Shown piece by piece: positions 59,801 through 64,000 of a stretch of 64,000 bases of DNA (the first letter of the stretch is position 1; the number at the start of each line of letters is the position of its first letter). Made by a program: the position numbers and the translations under genes. The stretch comes from Elgaria multicarinata webbii. Its lineage: Eukaryota > Chordata > Lepidosauria > Squamata > Anguidae. The notes under the pieces were generated by a model, which was not told the DNA's origin, did not search any database, and was given only the letters and a program-made list of their open reading frames with translations. The stretch is taken from NCBI RefSeq assembly GCF_023053635.1, contig NC_086182.1, forward strand, positions 6,907,001-6,971,000. Reading direction: 5' to 3'.

Positions 59801-59902
59801 CAAGCCAACCGGCGCATTCTCAACTTTGTGGAGAAGGGGGAGACGGAGAAGGACTCTGCGCAGCTCGACGAGGACAGCGGCAGTGAAGCGGGGCTCAGCT
59901 AG
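37728..59902 (+). CDS. MARCHF5L: MARCHF5-like RING-CH E3 ubiquitin ligase (MARCHF5L), spliced
   Basis: Membrane E3 ligase of the MARCHF5 (MITOL) family; the relative MARCHF5 sits in the mitochondrial outer membrane and ubiquitinates fission and quality-control proteins, a role inferred for this paralogue. Six exons join in phase to 298 residues. RING-CH, about 15-69: C-W-V-C, C-R-C, H44, C47, C-P-Q-C. Four hydrophobic segments at about 99-122, 140-160, 211-230 and 240-258. Conserved blocks: [71 protein letters not shown]. The start (gcgATGG) is the only ATG in frame before the RING; the N-terminus [16 protein letters not shown] differs from human MARCHF5 (MPDQALQQ...). The acidic tail ([11 protein letters not shown]) is longer than I recall for MARCHF5. 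Plus strand, divergent from ACTR1B. Confidence 0.93.
37985..38545 (-). mobile_element. CR1 3' end (antisense), split by an insertion
   Basis: CR1 sequence at 37985-38256 (ctggaccagacgatgcgtcc, tactggaggtagcatatagc, ccccttttaaggccatccaa) resumes at 38486-38545 (ggccatcactacatcttgtg). The 229 bases between are foreign, bounded by a 14-base repeat. MARCHF5L intron 1. Confidence 0.85.
38257..38485. mobile_element. unidentified 229-bp insertion with 14-bp target duplication
   Basis: atccaaatgggtgg occurs at 38243-38256 and 38486-38499 and only once in other CR1 copies. The insert has no A tail and no obvious inverted ends. It contains gtccagaatgctcgacgttt, a phrase that reminds me of Penelope-like elements; that is weak. 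Confidence 0.75.
38875..38960 (+). mobile_element. L2-like 3' tail
   Basis: gaaccgcccagagagctcca, gctattgggcggtatagaaa, (AAAT)n. Close to the family consensus. Confidence 0.8.
39240..39455 (+). mobile_element. LINE 3' end, tail type 2
   Basis: ttaccctaccctgtgcctgt (present twice, a short local duplication), agcaccgtgtacattgatgg, tgctatataaataaat. Confidence 0.7.
39519..39650. mobile_element. MITE family H, partial and eroded
   Basis: catgctgaaccatggttagg, aacagcaaatggttaatgag, aaactgtggttatgcagcca. Compare 23880-23990 in opposite orientation. Confidence 0.55.
40042..40364 (-). mobile_element. CR1 LINE (antisense), left part
   Basis: tagaatacttgacttggagg, ccatcgagtccaaccccctg, gatggttgtccagctgcctc, agtatgtgaagagtgctat. 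Continues at 41578 after a LINE insertion. The 62.7-kb copy shows the uninterrupted text. Confidence 0.88.
40365..41577 (+). mobile_element. L2-like LINE, 5'-truncated, inserted in CR1
   Basis: Encodes the second half of a reverse transcriptase and the C-terminus: [20 protein letters not shown], then [17 protein letters not shown], then [71 protein letters not shown] stop stands just before YADD and there are frame changes. Ends in the cgcccagggagctccggctg tail and (AAT)n. Flanked by atcctg on both sides (40359-40364, 41578-41583). MARCHF5L intron 1, sense. Confidence 0.9.
41578..41770 (-). mobile_element. CR1 LINE (antisense), right part
   Basis: ctgtctcccctcaatcttct, aggctaaacatgcccagttc, gtgcccagaactggacacgg, caagatgaggcctaaccagt. 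In reverse it encodes [20 protein letters not shown] and [10 protein letters not shown]. Confidence 0.88.
41785..42015 (-). mobile_element. L1-like LINE fragment (antisense)
   Basis: The reverse strand reads [20 protein letters not shown], then [20 protein letters not shown], resembling the zinc-knuckle region of L1 ORF2 (C-x2-C ... H-x4-C). Short and degenerate. Confidence 0.5.
42205..42365. mobile_element. family C element split by an L2-like tail
   Basis: Left piece 42205-42265 (gggagcaagtcccaatgatg) and right piece 42334-42365 (cttctgagtagaaatgttta, agattgcattgtt) would be continuous in other copies. Between them lies an antisense L2-like tail (gcatttttataccgcccaat, agccgaagctctctgggtgg). 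Confidence 0.7.
42415..42640 (+). mobile_element. MIR-like SINE
   Basis: gatgacagagctgtgaaatg, ctgcctcagtcttccatctg, caatatggggaaaataaaac, tgaggtaaggtatgtaaagc. The order matches the core and 3' part of a MIR-type SINE. Confidence 0.6.
42880..43570. repeat. unclassified interspersed repeat U, copy 1
   Basis: gagacaataaagaggtctgc and caatccacaaagcttcattc recur in altered form at 51150-51200. The layout could be an old LTR-type fossil in reverse, but no coding part or paired ends were seen, so class is open. It looks broken. Confidence 0.4.
43600..43675. mobile_element. family P MITE
   Basis: ccttccccaacgtggtgcct, tccagatgtgtcattc, gagggcaccaggttggggga. Middle lost. Confidence 0.6.
43710..43990 (-). 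mobile_element. (ATT)n and LINE tail type 2 (antisense)
   Basis: 43710-43752 is (ATT)n, then (TTTA)n, atatagcaccatcaatgtac, atggtgctgtacagataaca, aggaccctgccgcataggct, and gcacagggaagtgtaaacag. Confidence 0.75.
44212..44340 (-). mobile_element. L2-like 3' tail (antisense)
   Basis: (ATTT)n, acatttctataccgcccaat, agccggagctctctgggcgg, ttcacaaaaatta. Confidence 0.8.
44512..44655 (+). mobile_element. (TAGC)n, (TCTG)n and L2-like tail remnant
   Basis: 44514-44530 (TAGC)4, 44539-44555 (TCTG)4, then aactggccagagatcgggct, atcgggcaaaacagaaatg and (AAAT)n. Confidence 0.65.
44820..45022 (+). CDS. MARCHF5L: MARCHF5L exon 2, RING-CH domain
   Basis: 203 bases, acceptor tcccag, donor gtgagt. Encodes (R)[67 protein letters not shown] and the first base of a glycine codon. 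All eight zinc ligands of a C4HC3 RING are present, with one extra cysteine (C32) where human MARCHF5 has arginine. Confidence 0.97.
45683..46185 (-). mobile_element. CR1 LINE 3' end (antisense)
   Basis: The reverse strand reads [10 protein letters not shown]-like text ([10 protein letters not shown] region shifted), then [47 protein letters not shown]. Ends with the CR1 tail (inverse of tggactagatggaccctggg). Degenerate. Confidence 0.87.
46380..46950. other. unassigned stretch of MARCHF5L intron 2
   Basis: AT-rich with the phrases gatgaaacaggcgaaacgct and agcataacaggacttgtgac. No family recognised and no gene-like frame. Confidence 0.4.
46953..47498. mobile_element. hAT-type element with L1-like interior, copy 1 (left part)
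   Basis: Left end cctcagcctttttggaccca, tgggcacatttgggaatttg matches the left end of the element at 62535. The interior encodes L1-like ORF2 text ([40 protein letters not shown]) in the same order as the second copy. The right part is cut off by a CR1. Confidence 0.7.
47499..47615 (-). mobile_element. CR1 LINE (antisense), left part of a split copy
   Basis: cagtttcatgggatgactcc, ctagtattttgagaaaggga, attctccacaccaggcagaa. The rest of this CR1 lies at 49346 beyond the BovB. Confidence 0.8.
47836..48578 (+). mobile_element. unidentified non-LTR LINE inserted in BovB
   Basis: 743 bases between two copies of aataatttaaggtat (47821-47835, 48579-48593). Ends in taataaagtgattgattgat, a (GATT)n tail. 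Encodes a C-terminal fragment with a zinc-knuckle pattern ([20 protein letters not shown]). Contains at about 48322-48375 an antisense type-2 tail. I cannot name the clade; an I- or Vingi-like LINE is a guess. Confidence 0.85.
49299..49344. repeat. (CA)n microsatellite
   Basis: About 22 CA units grown from the BovB 3' end. Confidence 0.92.
49346..49430 (-). mobile_element. CR1 LINE (antisense), right part of the split copy
   Basis: ccccccttagcctccttttt, gatgaacaatcccagctgct, gtaaccttcccttgatcatt. The reverse reads [17 protein letters not shown]. It is the continuation of 47499-47615. Confidence 0.78.
49815..50780 (-). mobile_element. three stacked antisense L2-like segments
   Basis: 49815-49965: ctgtcccataaccaaagctc tail. 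49968-50465: tail (agccagggctctctgggcgg) plus ORF end; the reverse reads [60 protein letters not shown]. 50465-50780: a second, more eroded copy of the same ORF end (gggccaccactgaaaaggcc). Confidence 0.85.
50985..51070. repeat. repeat V, left half, intron 2 copy
   Basis: gttaagaatactgaagaact and cccttctgtctccataagta; matches 57738-57810 (tttaagaatactgaggaatt, tgtcttctgtctccgtaaat). The right half of the same unit is at 52538-52649. Confidence 0.7.
51120..51545. repeat. unclassified interspersed repeat U, copy 2
   Basis: gagacaataacgaggcctgc, aatccacaatgctttattca, as in 42880-43570. Interrupted on its right by an L2-like LINE. Looks broken; class open, possibly an LTR-type fossil. Confidence 0.4.
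51540..52412 (+). mobile_element. L2-like LINE, 3' part of the ORF and tail
   Basis: Encodes [100 protein letters not shown], then in another frame [20 protein letters not shown]. Ends gaaccacccagagagcttcg, gctattgggcggtataaaaa, (AAAT)n. 5'-truncated, one clear frame shift. Sense, MARCHF5L intron 2. Confidence 0.9.
52538..52649 (+). repeat. repeat V, right half, reaching the exon 3 acceptor
   Basis: Colinear with 57814-57851 plus 58222-58288: gctgggtgttcgcttgaata, gccagcatc, gctgctggacgctcag and the identical 18-mer ttcatcacctcccctttg (52629-52646; 58268-58285). It ends at the AG of MARCHF5L exon 3, so it supplies the pyrimidine tract. Confidence 0.8.
52650..52780 (+). CDS. MARCHF5L: MARCHF5L exon 3, first membrane segment
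   Basis: 131 bases, acceptor tttgtag, donor gtaatg. Completes G81, then [43 protein letters not shown] (82-124). Confidence 0.97.
52985..53205 (+). mobile_element. CR1 LINE fragment
   Basis: Encodes [50 protein letters not shown]; then aactgaacatggttagcctg, ttgaggggagacatgat. Broken off by an (ATTT)n-tailed antisense fragment at 53206-53340 (atgccgccattcagccaaaa, cccacaagcttacaatctaa). Confidence 0.88.
53424..53690. repeat. 105-bp minisatellite, about 2.5 copies
   Basis: gacagttgg begins at 53424, 53529 and 53634, a strict 105-base period. Units share gagggagggggctctcagct and gcctggctgctgcttcctcc with few changes. MARCHF5L intron 3. Confidence 0.92.
53855..54060 (+). mobile_element. tRNA-derived SINE (type B)
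   Basis: gtgtggtgtagtggatagag, tgttggactgggagatctgg, ctttgggccagtcacagact, ctacctcacagggttgttgt, ggttccttggaggaaaaaag. Near full length. Confidence 0.85.
54140..54545. repeat. unassigned, probably repetitive stretch
   Basis: ttcaaatttggtatgcttaa, gtgccaattttgatgtattt, cttacgcagatgtaagcatt. The style suggests an old interspersed element but I cannot place it. MARCHF5L intron 3. Confidence 0.3.
54748..54931 (+). CDS. MARCHF5L: MARCHF5L exon 4, second membrane segment
   Basis: 184 bases, acceptor ttgcag, donor gtgagc. [61 protein letters not shown] plus a split glycine (125-186). Confidence 0.98.
55095..55740 (-). mobile_element. L2-like LINE (antisense), ORF 3' part
   Basis: The reverse strand is open over about 180 codons: [120 protein letters not shown]. 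Same subfamily as 40365-41577. 5'-truncated; MARCHF5L intron 4. Confidence 0.9.
56430..56654 (+). mobile_element. tRNA-derived SINE (type B), full-length-like
   Basis: gccagtgtggcgtagtggct, aaagtgtcggactgggagtc, ggttctagtccccactcagc, gactttgggccagtcatagt, tacctcacagggttgttgtt, gtacgctgccttgggttcct, gagggatataaatgca. The best type B copy in the window. Confidence 0.88.
56655..56825. mobile_element. MITE family Z, copy 2 (opposite orientation)
   Basis: taccgtatttcttcgatt and aatcgaagaaataggta ends; the interior is the reverse complement of 20279-20452, including ccaccaacag and tgtttatatgggg. Inserted into or against the tail of the SINE at 56430. Confidence 0.82.
56828..56871. repeat. (GAT)n microsatellite
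   Basis: About 14 GAT units beside the family Z element. Confidence 0.95.
57427..57596 (+). CDS. MARCHF5L: MARCHF5L exon 5, third membrane segment
   Basis: 170 bases, acceptor ccccag, donor gtgagt. [57 protein letters not shown] (186-242). The block before LCGAL is the most divergent from human MARCHF5. Confidence 0.98.
57735..58288 (+). repeat. repeat V, intron 5 copy, split by an L2-like insertion
   Basis: 57735-57851 and 58222-58288 match 50985-51070 and 52538-52649 in order and orientation. 57852-58221 is an antisense L2-like 3' end ((ATTT)n, aactgcttcccattcaagta, ggaggcgccggaaggaatac, tggactacaatcggaccata). Confidence 0.75.
58305..58450 (+). mobile_element. tRNA-derived SINE (type A)
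   Basis: tctggcgatggccacagttc, agtagtagagcacgtggttc, gtatgcaggagatggcaggt, and a body with gctgggatagaggcactgcc. Confidence 0.7.
58485..58845 (+). mobile_element. CR1 LINE 3' end
   Basis: aaggacttcttcgcacaacg, tatggaactcactaccacaa, tggatggctttaaaaggggg, ggaacatgggcgggagggtt, gactagatggacccttattc. Decayed. Confidence 0.88.
59062..59597. repeat. 70-bp tandem array with one inverted unit
   Basis: attcactgcc recurs at 59161, 59231, 59301, 59371, 59441, 59511 and 59581, an exact 70-base step. Units contain agacattggaccaccttgga and tagctcctttagggttctga. Immediately upstream, 59062-59140 holds the same unit inverted. A single simple copy of the parent element is at about 5198-5285. MARCHF5L intron 5, 135 bases before exon 6. 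Confidence 0.96.
59732..59902 (+). CDS. MARCHF5L: MARCHF5L exon 6 (last), fourth membrane segment and tail
   Basis: 171 bases after acceptor tggcag: [56 protein letters not shown], stop TAG at 59900-59902. The acidic, serine-rich tail follows the last membrane segment. Confidence 0.98.
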   Translation, partial: GGIAFVAIKGALKVYFRQQQYSIQANRRILNFVEKGETEKDSAQLDEDSGSEAGLS

Positions 59903-60261
59903 GGTGAGAGCGGAGCCCCCAGGGGTCCTCCTGGCGGTTTCGGAGCTCCTTGGAGAATGCGTCCTGCAGCTCCAGCCGGCCCCATTCCCCACACTGAGGC
60001 ACCAACAGGCACTGGGGGGGCTCGGCCGCTGTGGGTCAGGGGGGTGGGGCTAATTGTGGGTTGGACTTGACAAGGAGCGTCCCTGCAAAAGTTCTTCAGG
60101 GGAGCGAAACCCATTTATTTTTCAGCTGGTGGCTTAATTGCAGGCTGGCAGAGTCACCTCGCCCTGTGCTGCCCGGTTTCTTCTCCGTGCTCATTTTGAA
60201 TCCTGTGTGGCTCTGTTCTCTAACCTCTTTTAAAAAAAGAAGAAGAAGAAGCCAAGATCTA

Positions 60262-60267
60262 AATAAA
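60262..60267 (+). terminator. MARCHF5L poly(A) signal AATAAA
   Basis: AATAAA 360 bases after the stop, preceded by an (AAG)n run. Implies a 3' UTR of about 380 bases. Confidence 0.7.
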
Positions 60268-60584
60268 CCGAAAGATTTCCATTGTAAGCATCCTCTTTCC
60301 AATGTGGGGATTGATAGTACTGCTTTGCTTTGCTTATTTAAAGTCAGTGTTTCTTTATATTGCATTTGCCTCCTCCGTGGAGGTCAGGATGTCACGCGGG
60401 ACATCCCTGCCGCGGTGGGCTGAAAGCTGATGGCCCAAAGCCACTGTGGGGAACTCCATGTCTGAGCAGAGATTTGAACTCGTGACTCGTCAGTCTATGT
60501 CCATCAGTGTTCCTTATGCTGAATTGGCTTATTGCTGTGAAACCAGAAGGGTGTCAAATGGAAATGGATGAATTCTTCTAGGAC

Positions 60585-60690
60585 AGCCTTTCTCCCCTGG
60601 TACTCAGCTTAGAATCCTAGGTTAGAATCCTAGGGGATTCTGGGAGTTGTAGTCTCCAGAGGACATCAGGTTGGGAATGACTGCTCTAGA
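60585..60690. mobile_element. family P MITE
   Basis: ttctcccctggtactcagct, gattctgggagttgtagtct, ggacatcaggttgggaatga. A short local duplication (agaatcctagg) lies inside. Confidence 0.6.
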
Positions 60691-61734
60691 CAAAGGGCTG
60701 GTAGGGCTCAGGTTTTTCTGGAAACACCACTTTCTGATTTAGGAAACCTTGTTTCCTAAATCCCTGATGCACAAAGACGTTCAGTCTGTACTTCCTAAGG
60801 GGTGAGGAAAATCCACTCTGCATCTGCTCAGGGGCACCTCTTTTTGCCCTTCAATCAGTCACAACTTATCCAAATTGGCACCTGAACAGCAAGCAGTCCT
60901 GTATATGCAGTAAACAGAGAAAAAGCCACCATGACTAAATAGAGATTATTATAAATTTTTTACACAATCTATTTTTTTTAAATTATCCACAGCATATTTG
61001 CAACATGCTGATTGCATGCAAAGGATGCAAAACACACAATCACATAACCTGAACTAACTATATAGCGATTTGTTTGAGGGACTGACCATCTTCCAGGCAC
61101 TAACTTGATCATGATAAAACGTACCACCAGCTTGTTAACATCAAACTGCCAGGGTCACGAAAGCGAGAGACAATGTGCCACAGCAGTTAAGAGCACAGGC
61201 CTGTGTGCGTTTAGACATGCTGGCTGGGGAACGCCGGGGATTGTGGGGCTTTTTTTTCCTGTCTCAAGATTGCATAGGGTTGCACCCAGGGGAGAGCAAT
61301 CCCAGGGTCCCAGGATTTCTCGGATTCTTCCTCCCGAAGCCGTAGACGCTGCTATAGCTTTGAGAGGGAGACTTAAAGATCTTAAGTCTCCCTCACAAAG
61401 GAGGCCCTTCCTCACTTCTCCTTGCAGCTGTGGTGGAAAGAATCACTGCGCCTGCCAGGGGGCGAGGAGAAGAAAGGAGAGACCTGGATACAAAAAAAAG
61501 CCTACGGCCTCTCCAGTTCCTGGCCTCCCCCCTCCCACAAGCGTGCCTCCGTTAGGCGGACTCAAAGGCCCATTTGGAAGAAAAATGTTTAAAAGAAGAA
61601 GAGAGCGGTGAAAATGCCCTCCGTCACTCCTCTCAGCTTGGTGGCAGCAGCCGGCCGGGCATGAGATACCTGGAAGTCTCCGAAATCGGAAGCTTCCTTC
61701 CAGCAGGTGTCAGCCTGACAAGGTTGCGCTCTAA

Positions 61735-61870
61735 AAGTATGAGATGAAATTCCTGCTCAGCCATGAAGCCCTCACAGTCTAGGCTACCTCACAGGGTTGC
61801 GGTTAGGATAAAATGGAGTGGAGCAAGCCGTGTACGATTTGCCTTGGGCAGGAGAAAAACACAATAGGTA
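61735..61870 (+). mobile_element. type B SINE body
   Basis: gaaattcctgctcagccatg, ggctacctcacagggttgcg, taggataaaatggagtggag, gatttgccttgggcaggaga. Confidence 0.65.
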
Positions 61871-62069
61871 AAAGACACACTTATCCACCACTGCATTAGA
61901 CTTGACACCCTGGTTTGACTGGCTTCTACTGTGTACGATGCAATGGCTGTGGCCATCCTGCCCGTCACATCTCCTAGCAAATGCTTGATTTTCACCATTG
62001 CTGTTGGGTGTTTTCCAATTTGCTAATAAAGGATATGGTCTTAAGTCTCTATTTGCTCCGTGCAGTCAA

Positions 62070-62150
62070 TCAGCCTTCCCCAACCTGGCGCCCCTCAGAT
62101 GTGTGGGGCTGCAATTCCCCTCCCCTTCCCAAACAGCACGGCCATTCAGT
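62070..62150. mobile_element. family P MITE, left half
   Basis: cagccttccccaacctggcg, cccctcagatgtgtggggct, gcaattcccctcccc. Confidence 0.6.
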
Positions 62151-62534
62151 GCTGCAGCAAGGGGAATCTTCTATTTCAACCCTGCAGAGTCCATAGCGTC
62201 CCTTGAGGCGGGGCTGGCGATCGCTGAATTATCAGTTGTGCTTTTTCCCACCTTCGAGTTTTTTTAAAAGCTTGACTTCTTTTTCGCCTGAATAGGAACT
62301 CTATGAATTTTGGTAAATTCTTAGCAAAACTGAACTAAAACGAAACGCCCACCTATCTGCACAAGACAAATTGAACAGGTACAGCTTTTCCCAGCATGGA
62401 GAGGGCCACGATGTACCATACCTACAATATTGTTGTTAAAAGAGAGGATGCTGTCAGGAGGACGTGACCCGAATCCATCACCCAAGTACAGTTGAAGACA
62501 TCGGGGTTCAAAGCCAGACTTCTAAGAGCTAAGC

Positions 62535-63599
62535 CAGGGGTTCCCAACCTTTTTGGACCTGTGCGCACATTGGGGAATTTGAGCCTGTGCCGTGGGCAAC
62601 ACCACAGAATGTCTAATCCGTGGATCGCCACTTTGGAGTCTACCAGCAAACCTTCACGTTTATTAGACACTGCAACTTCTCTTTAATAAGGGATTGTCTA
62701 ATTTGGCAAATTTCTGGCGGTGCTATACAGCCAATGCTTCTTAGAATCATAGAATAGCAGAGTTGGAAGGGGCCTACAAGGCCATTGAGTCCAACCCCCT
62801 GCTCAATGCAGGAATCCACCCTAAAGCATCCCTGACAGATGGTGGTCCAGCTGCCTCTTGAAGGCCTCTAGGGTGGGAGAGCCCACAACCTCCCTAAGTA
62901 ACTGATTCCATTGTCGTACTGCTCTAACAGTCAGGAAGTTTTTCCTGATGTCCAGCTGGAATCTGGTTTCCTGTAACTTGAGCCCGTTATTCCGTGTCCT
63001 GCACTCTGGGATGATTGAGAAGAAATCCTGGCCCTCCTCTGTGACAACCTTTTAAGTATTTGAAGAGTGCTATCATGTCTCCCCTCAATCTCCTCTTCTC
63101 CAGGCTAAACATGCTCAGTTGTTTTAGACATATGTTTTGATAATGTTCAGTAGTTGCTTCTTTTGGGGTGGAGATTATTACACTGATAAATTTTGAACTG
63201 GGACAGTCTTTAATATTCACTGTTTTACATGCTCTTTTAAATTATTTACCTGCTTCATAGAAGCAGGGAAAATGATCACCGTAAGTGGCTTTTGTGCTCC
63301 CTTTTGACAGCTAAATGACTGATATTACAACACTGGGAGGATAAACATCTACAATGAAATGGATTGAGGACCTTACAACACTATTGGTGTTTGAATGGGT
63401 GGCATATAGATGCCACCTTGAAATGGATGCTTATTTGAATATTTGGTCCACTTTTATTAAAGCCTACATATAATTGCTAGAAAGTTGTATGAATTTCATA
63501 CAAATCCATGTATGAATGTTAAAAAAGGGAATTTTTAAAAGAAAATTTGGGGGGGTGCCCATGGGCACCATGTTGGGGACACATCCTTGGGAACCTCTG
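62535..63599. mobile_element. hAT-type element with L1-like interior, copy 2 (both ends present)
   Basis: Ends caggggttcccaa and ttgggaacctctg are inverted repeats matching at 12 of 13 positions. Flanks agctaagc (62527-62534) and agctcagc (63600-63607) fit an 8-bp target duplication with one change, the hAT hallmark; the end resembles hAT-Charlie elements. The interior parallels 47040-47498, i.e. an L1-like ORF2 end, but is more eroded. A CR1 sits at 62742-63118. Confidence 0.75.
62742..63118 (-). mobile_element. CR1 LINE 3' end (antisense) inside the hAT element
   Basis: tagaatcatagaatagcaga, gttggaaggggcctacaagg, ccagctgcctcttgaaggcc, gtcaggaagtttttcctgat, ctaaacatgctcag. It begins at the CR1 terminal motif and is 5'-truncated. 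Confidence 0.9.
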
Positions 63600-64000
63600 A
63601 GCTCAGCACTTGGGCCTGGATGGATAAATCTGTCAGTTTCGGTTTCTCCTGCATTCAGTTTTTTTAAATCTCAAGTTCTTTTTCTTCCAAGCATGGAGGA
63701 GGTTGCAAATTTTGGTAAATCCTTATCAAAAGTGAATTGAAACAAAACTCTCACCCTTAAGTAGTGCAGAGGCAGGTAGGTGGGTGGAGAGGCACCTTTG
63801 TGGTCCCGGCTTCAAACCTCAAAGAGGTCAAGACCTTCCCCCCAAATGGGTGTTACGGAGCAAAATTGCAGTTTTCTTTATGGTTTAAAATTACTATGAG
63901 CCTTGAAGAGAAGCATCTTACCCTTCTTGTCACCAATTGAAGCAGAATTTCAGCATACATTTAATTTATTTGTTTTGAAGTCCGCCTTTCTATCAAAAAC

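Larger units (their letters stand above)
60700..64000. other. region downstream of MARCHF5L without a recognised gene
   Basis: Apart from the elements listed, no exon, RNA gene or promoter was found. The open frame at 61105-61611 is basic and has no family signature; 61180-61290 resembles the gcaatcctatgcac-type element. Confidence 0.5.

Noticed and set aside
61105-61611. 168-codon basic open frame downstream of MARCHF5L
   Set aside because: Composed of low-complexity Arg/Lys/Pro text over repeat-derived DNA; no conserved domain or splice signal recognised.

Overview
The window looks like nuclear DNA from a squamate reptile, most likely a lizard; I cannot name the species. The case rests on the repeats: a BovB (RTE) LINE, CR1 and L2-like LINEs, an L1 fragment, tRNA-derived SINEs and many small palindromic DNA elements, in vertebrate-style genes with GT-AG introns. 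Three host genes are present and every coding exon inside the window could be placed. No RNA gene, CRISPR array or intact mobile element was found.

Layout. (1) 1-3,890, plus strand: COX5B, entered at the last 7 bases of its first coding exon; the three remaining exons encode nearly all of the mature cytochrome c oxidase subunit. (2) 7,804-32,712, minus strand: ACTR1B (beta-centractin, the Arp1 filament subunit of dynactin), 11 coding exons adding up to exactly 376 residues, with a CpG-rich promoter near 32.45-33.2 kb. COX5B and ACTR1B converge tail to tail. (3) 37,728-59,902, plus strand: a six-exon RING-CH E3 ligase of 298 residues, the MARCHF5-like paralogue (MARCHF5L), with its own CpG-rich promoter at 37.4-37.9 kb. 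ACTR1B and MARCHF5L diverge from promoters about 5 kb apart. (4) 60.3-64 kb: no gene, only decayed repeats and unassigned DNA.

Functionally, two of the three products are mitochondrial (COX5B in the inner membrane; the MARCHF5 family in the outer membrane, controlling fission factors and quality control), while ACTR1B belongs to the dynein activator that moves mitochondria among other cargo. I read the order as inherited synteny rather than an operon-like unit. ACTR1B and MARCHF5L both have sister genes (ACTR1A, MARCHF5) that in human share one chromosome arm, so this window is probably the other half of an ancient whole-genome duplication.

The rest is a dense repeat record. The best reads are an L1 piece with a 12-bp target duplication, a four-deep nest (hAT with L1-like interior, CR1, BovB, unknown LINE) at 46.95-49.43 kb, an L2-like LINE inside CR1 at 40.0-41.8 kb, near-perfect hairpins at 1.7 and 33.6 kb, a strict 70-bp tandem array at 59.1-59.6 kb, and a repeat that shares the splice acceptor tract of MARCHF5L exon 3 with a second site in intron 5.
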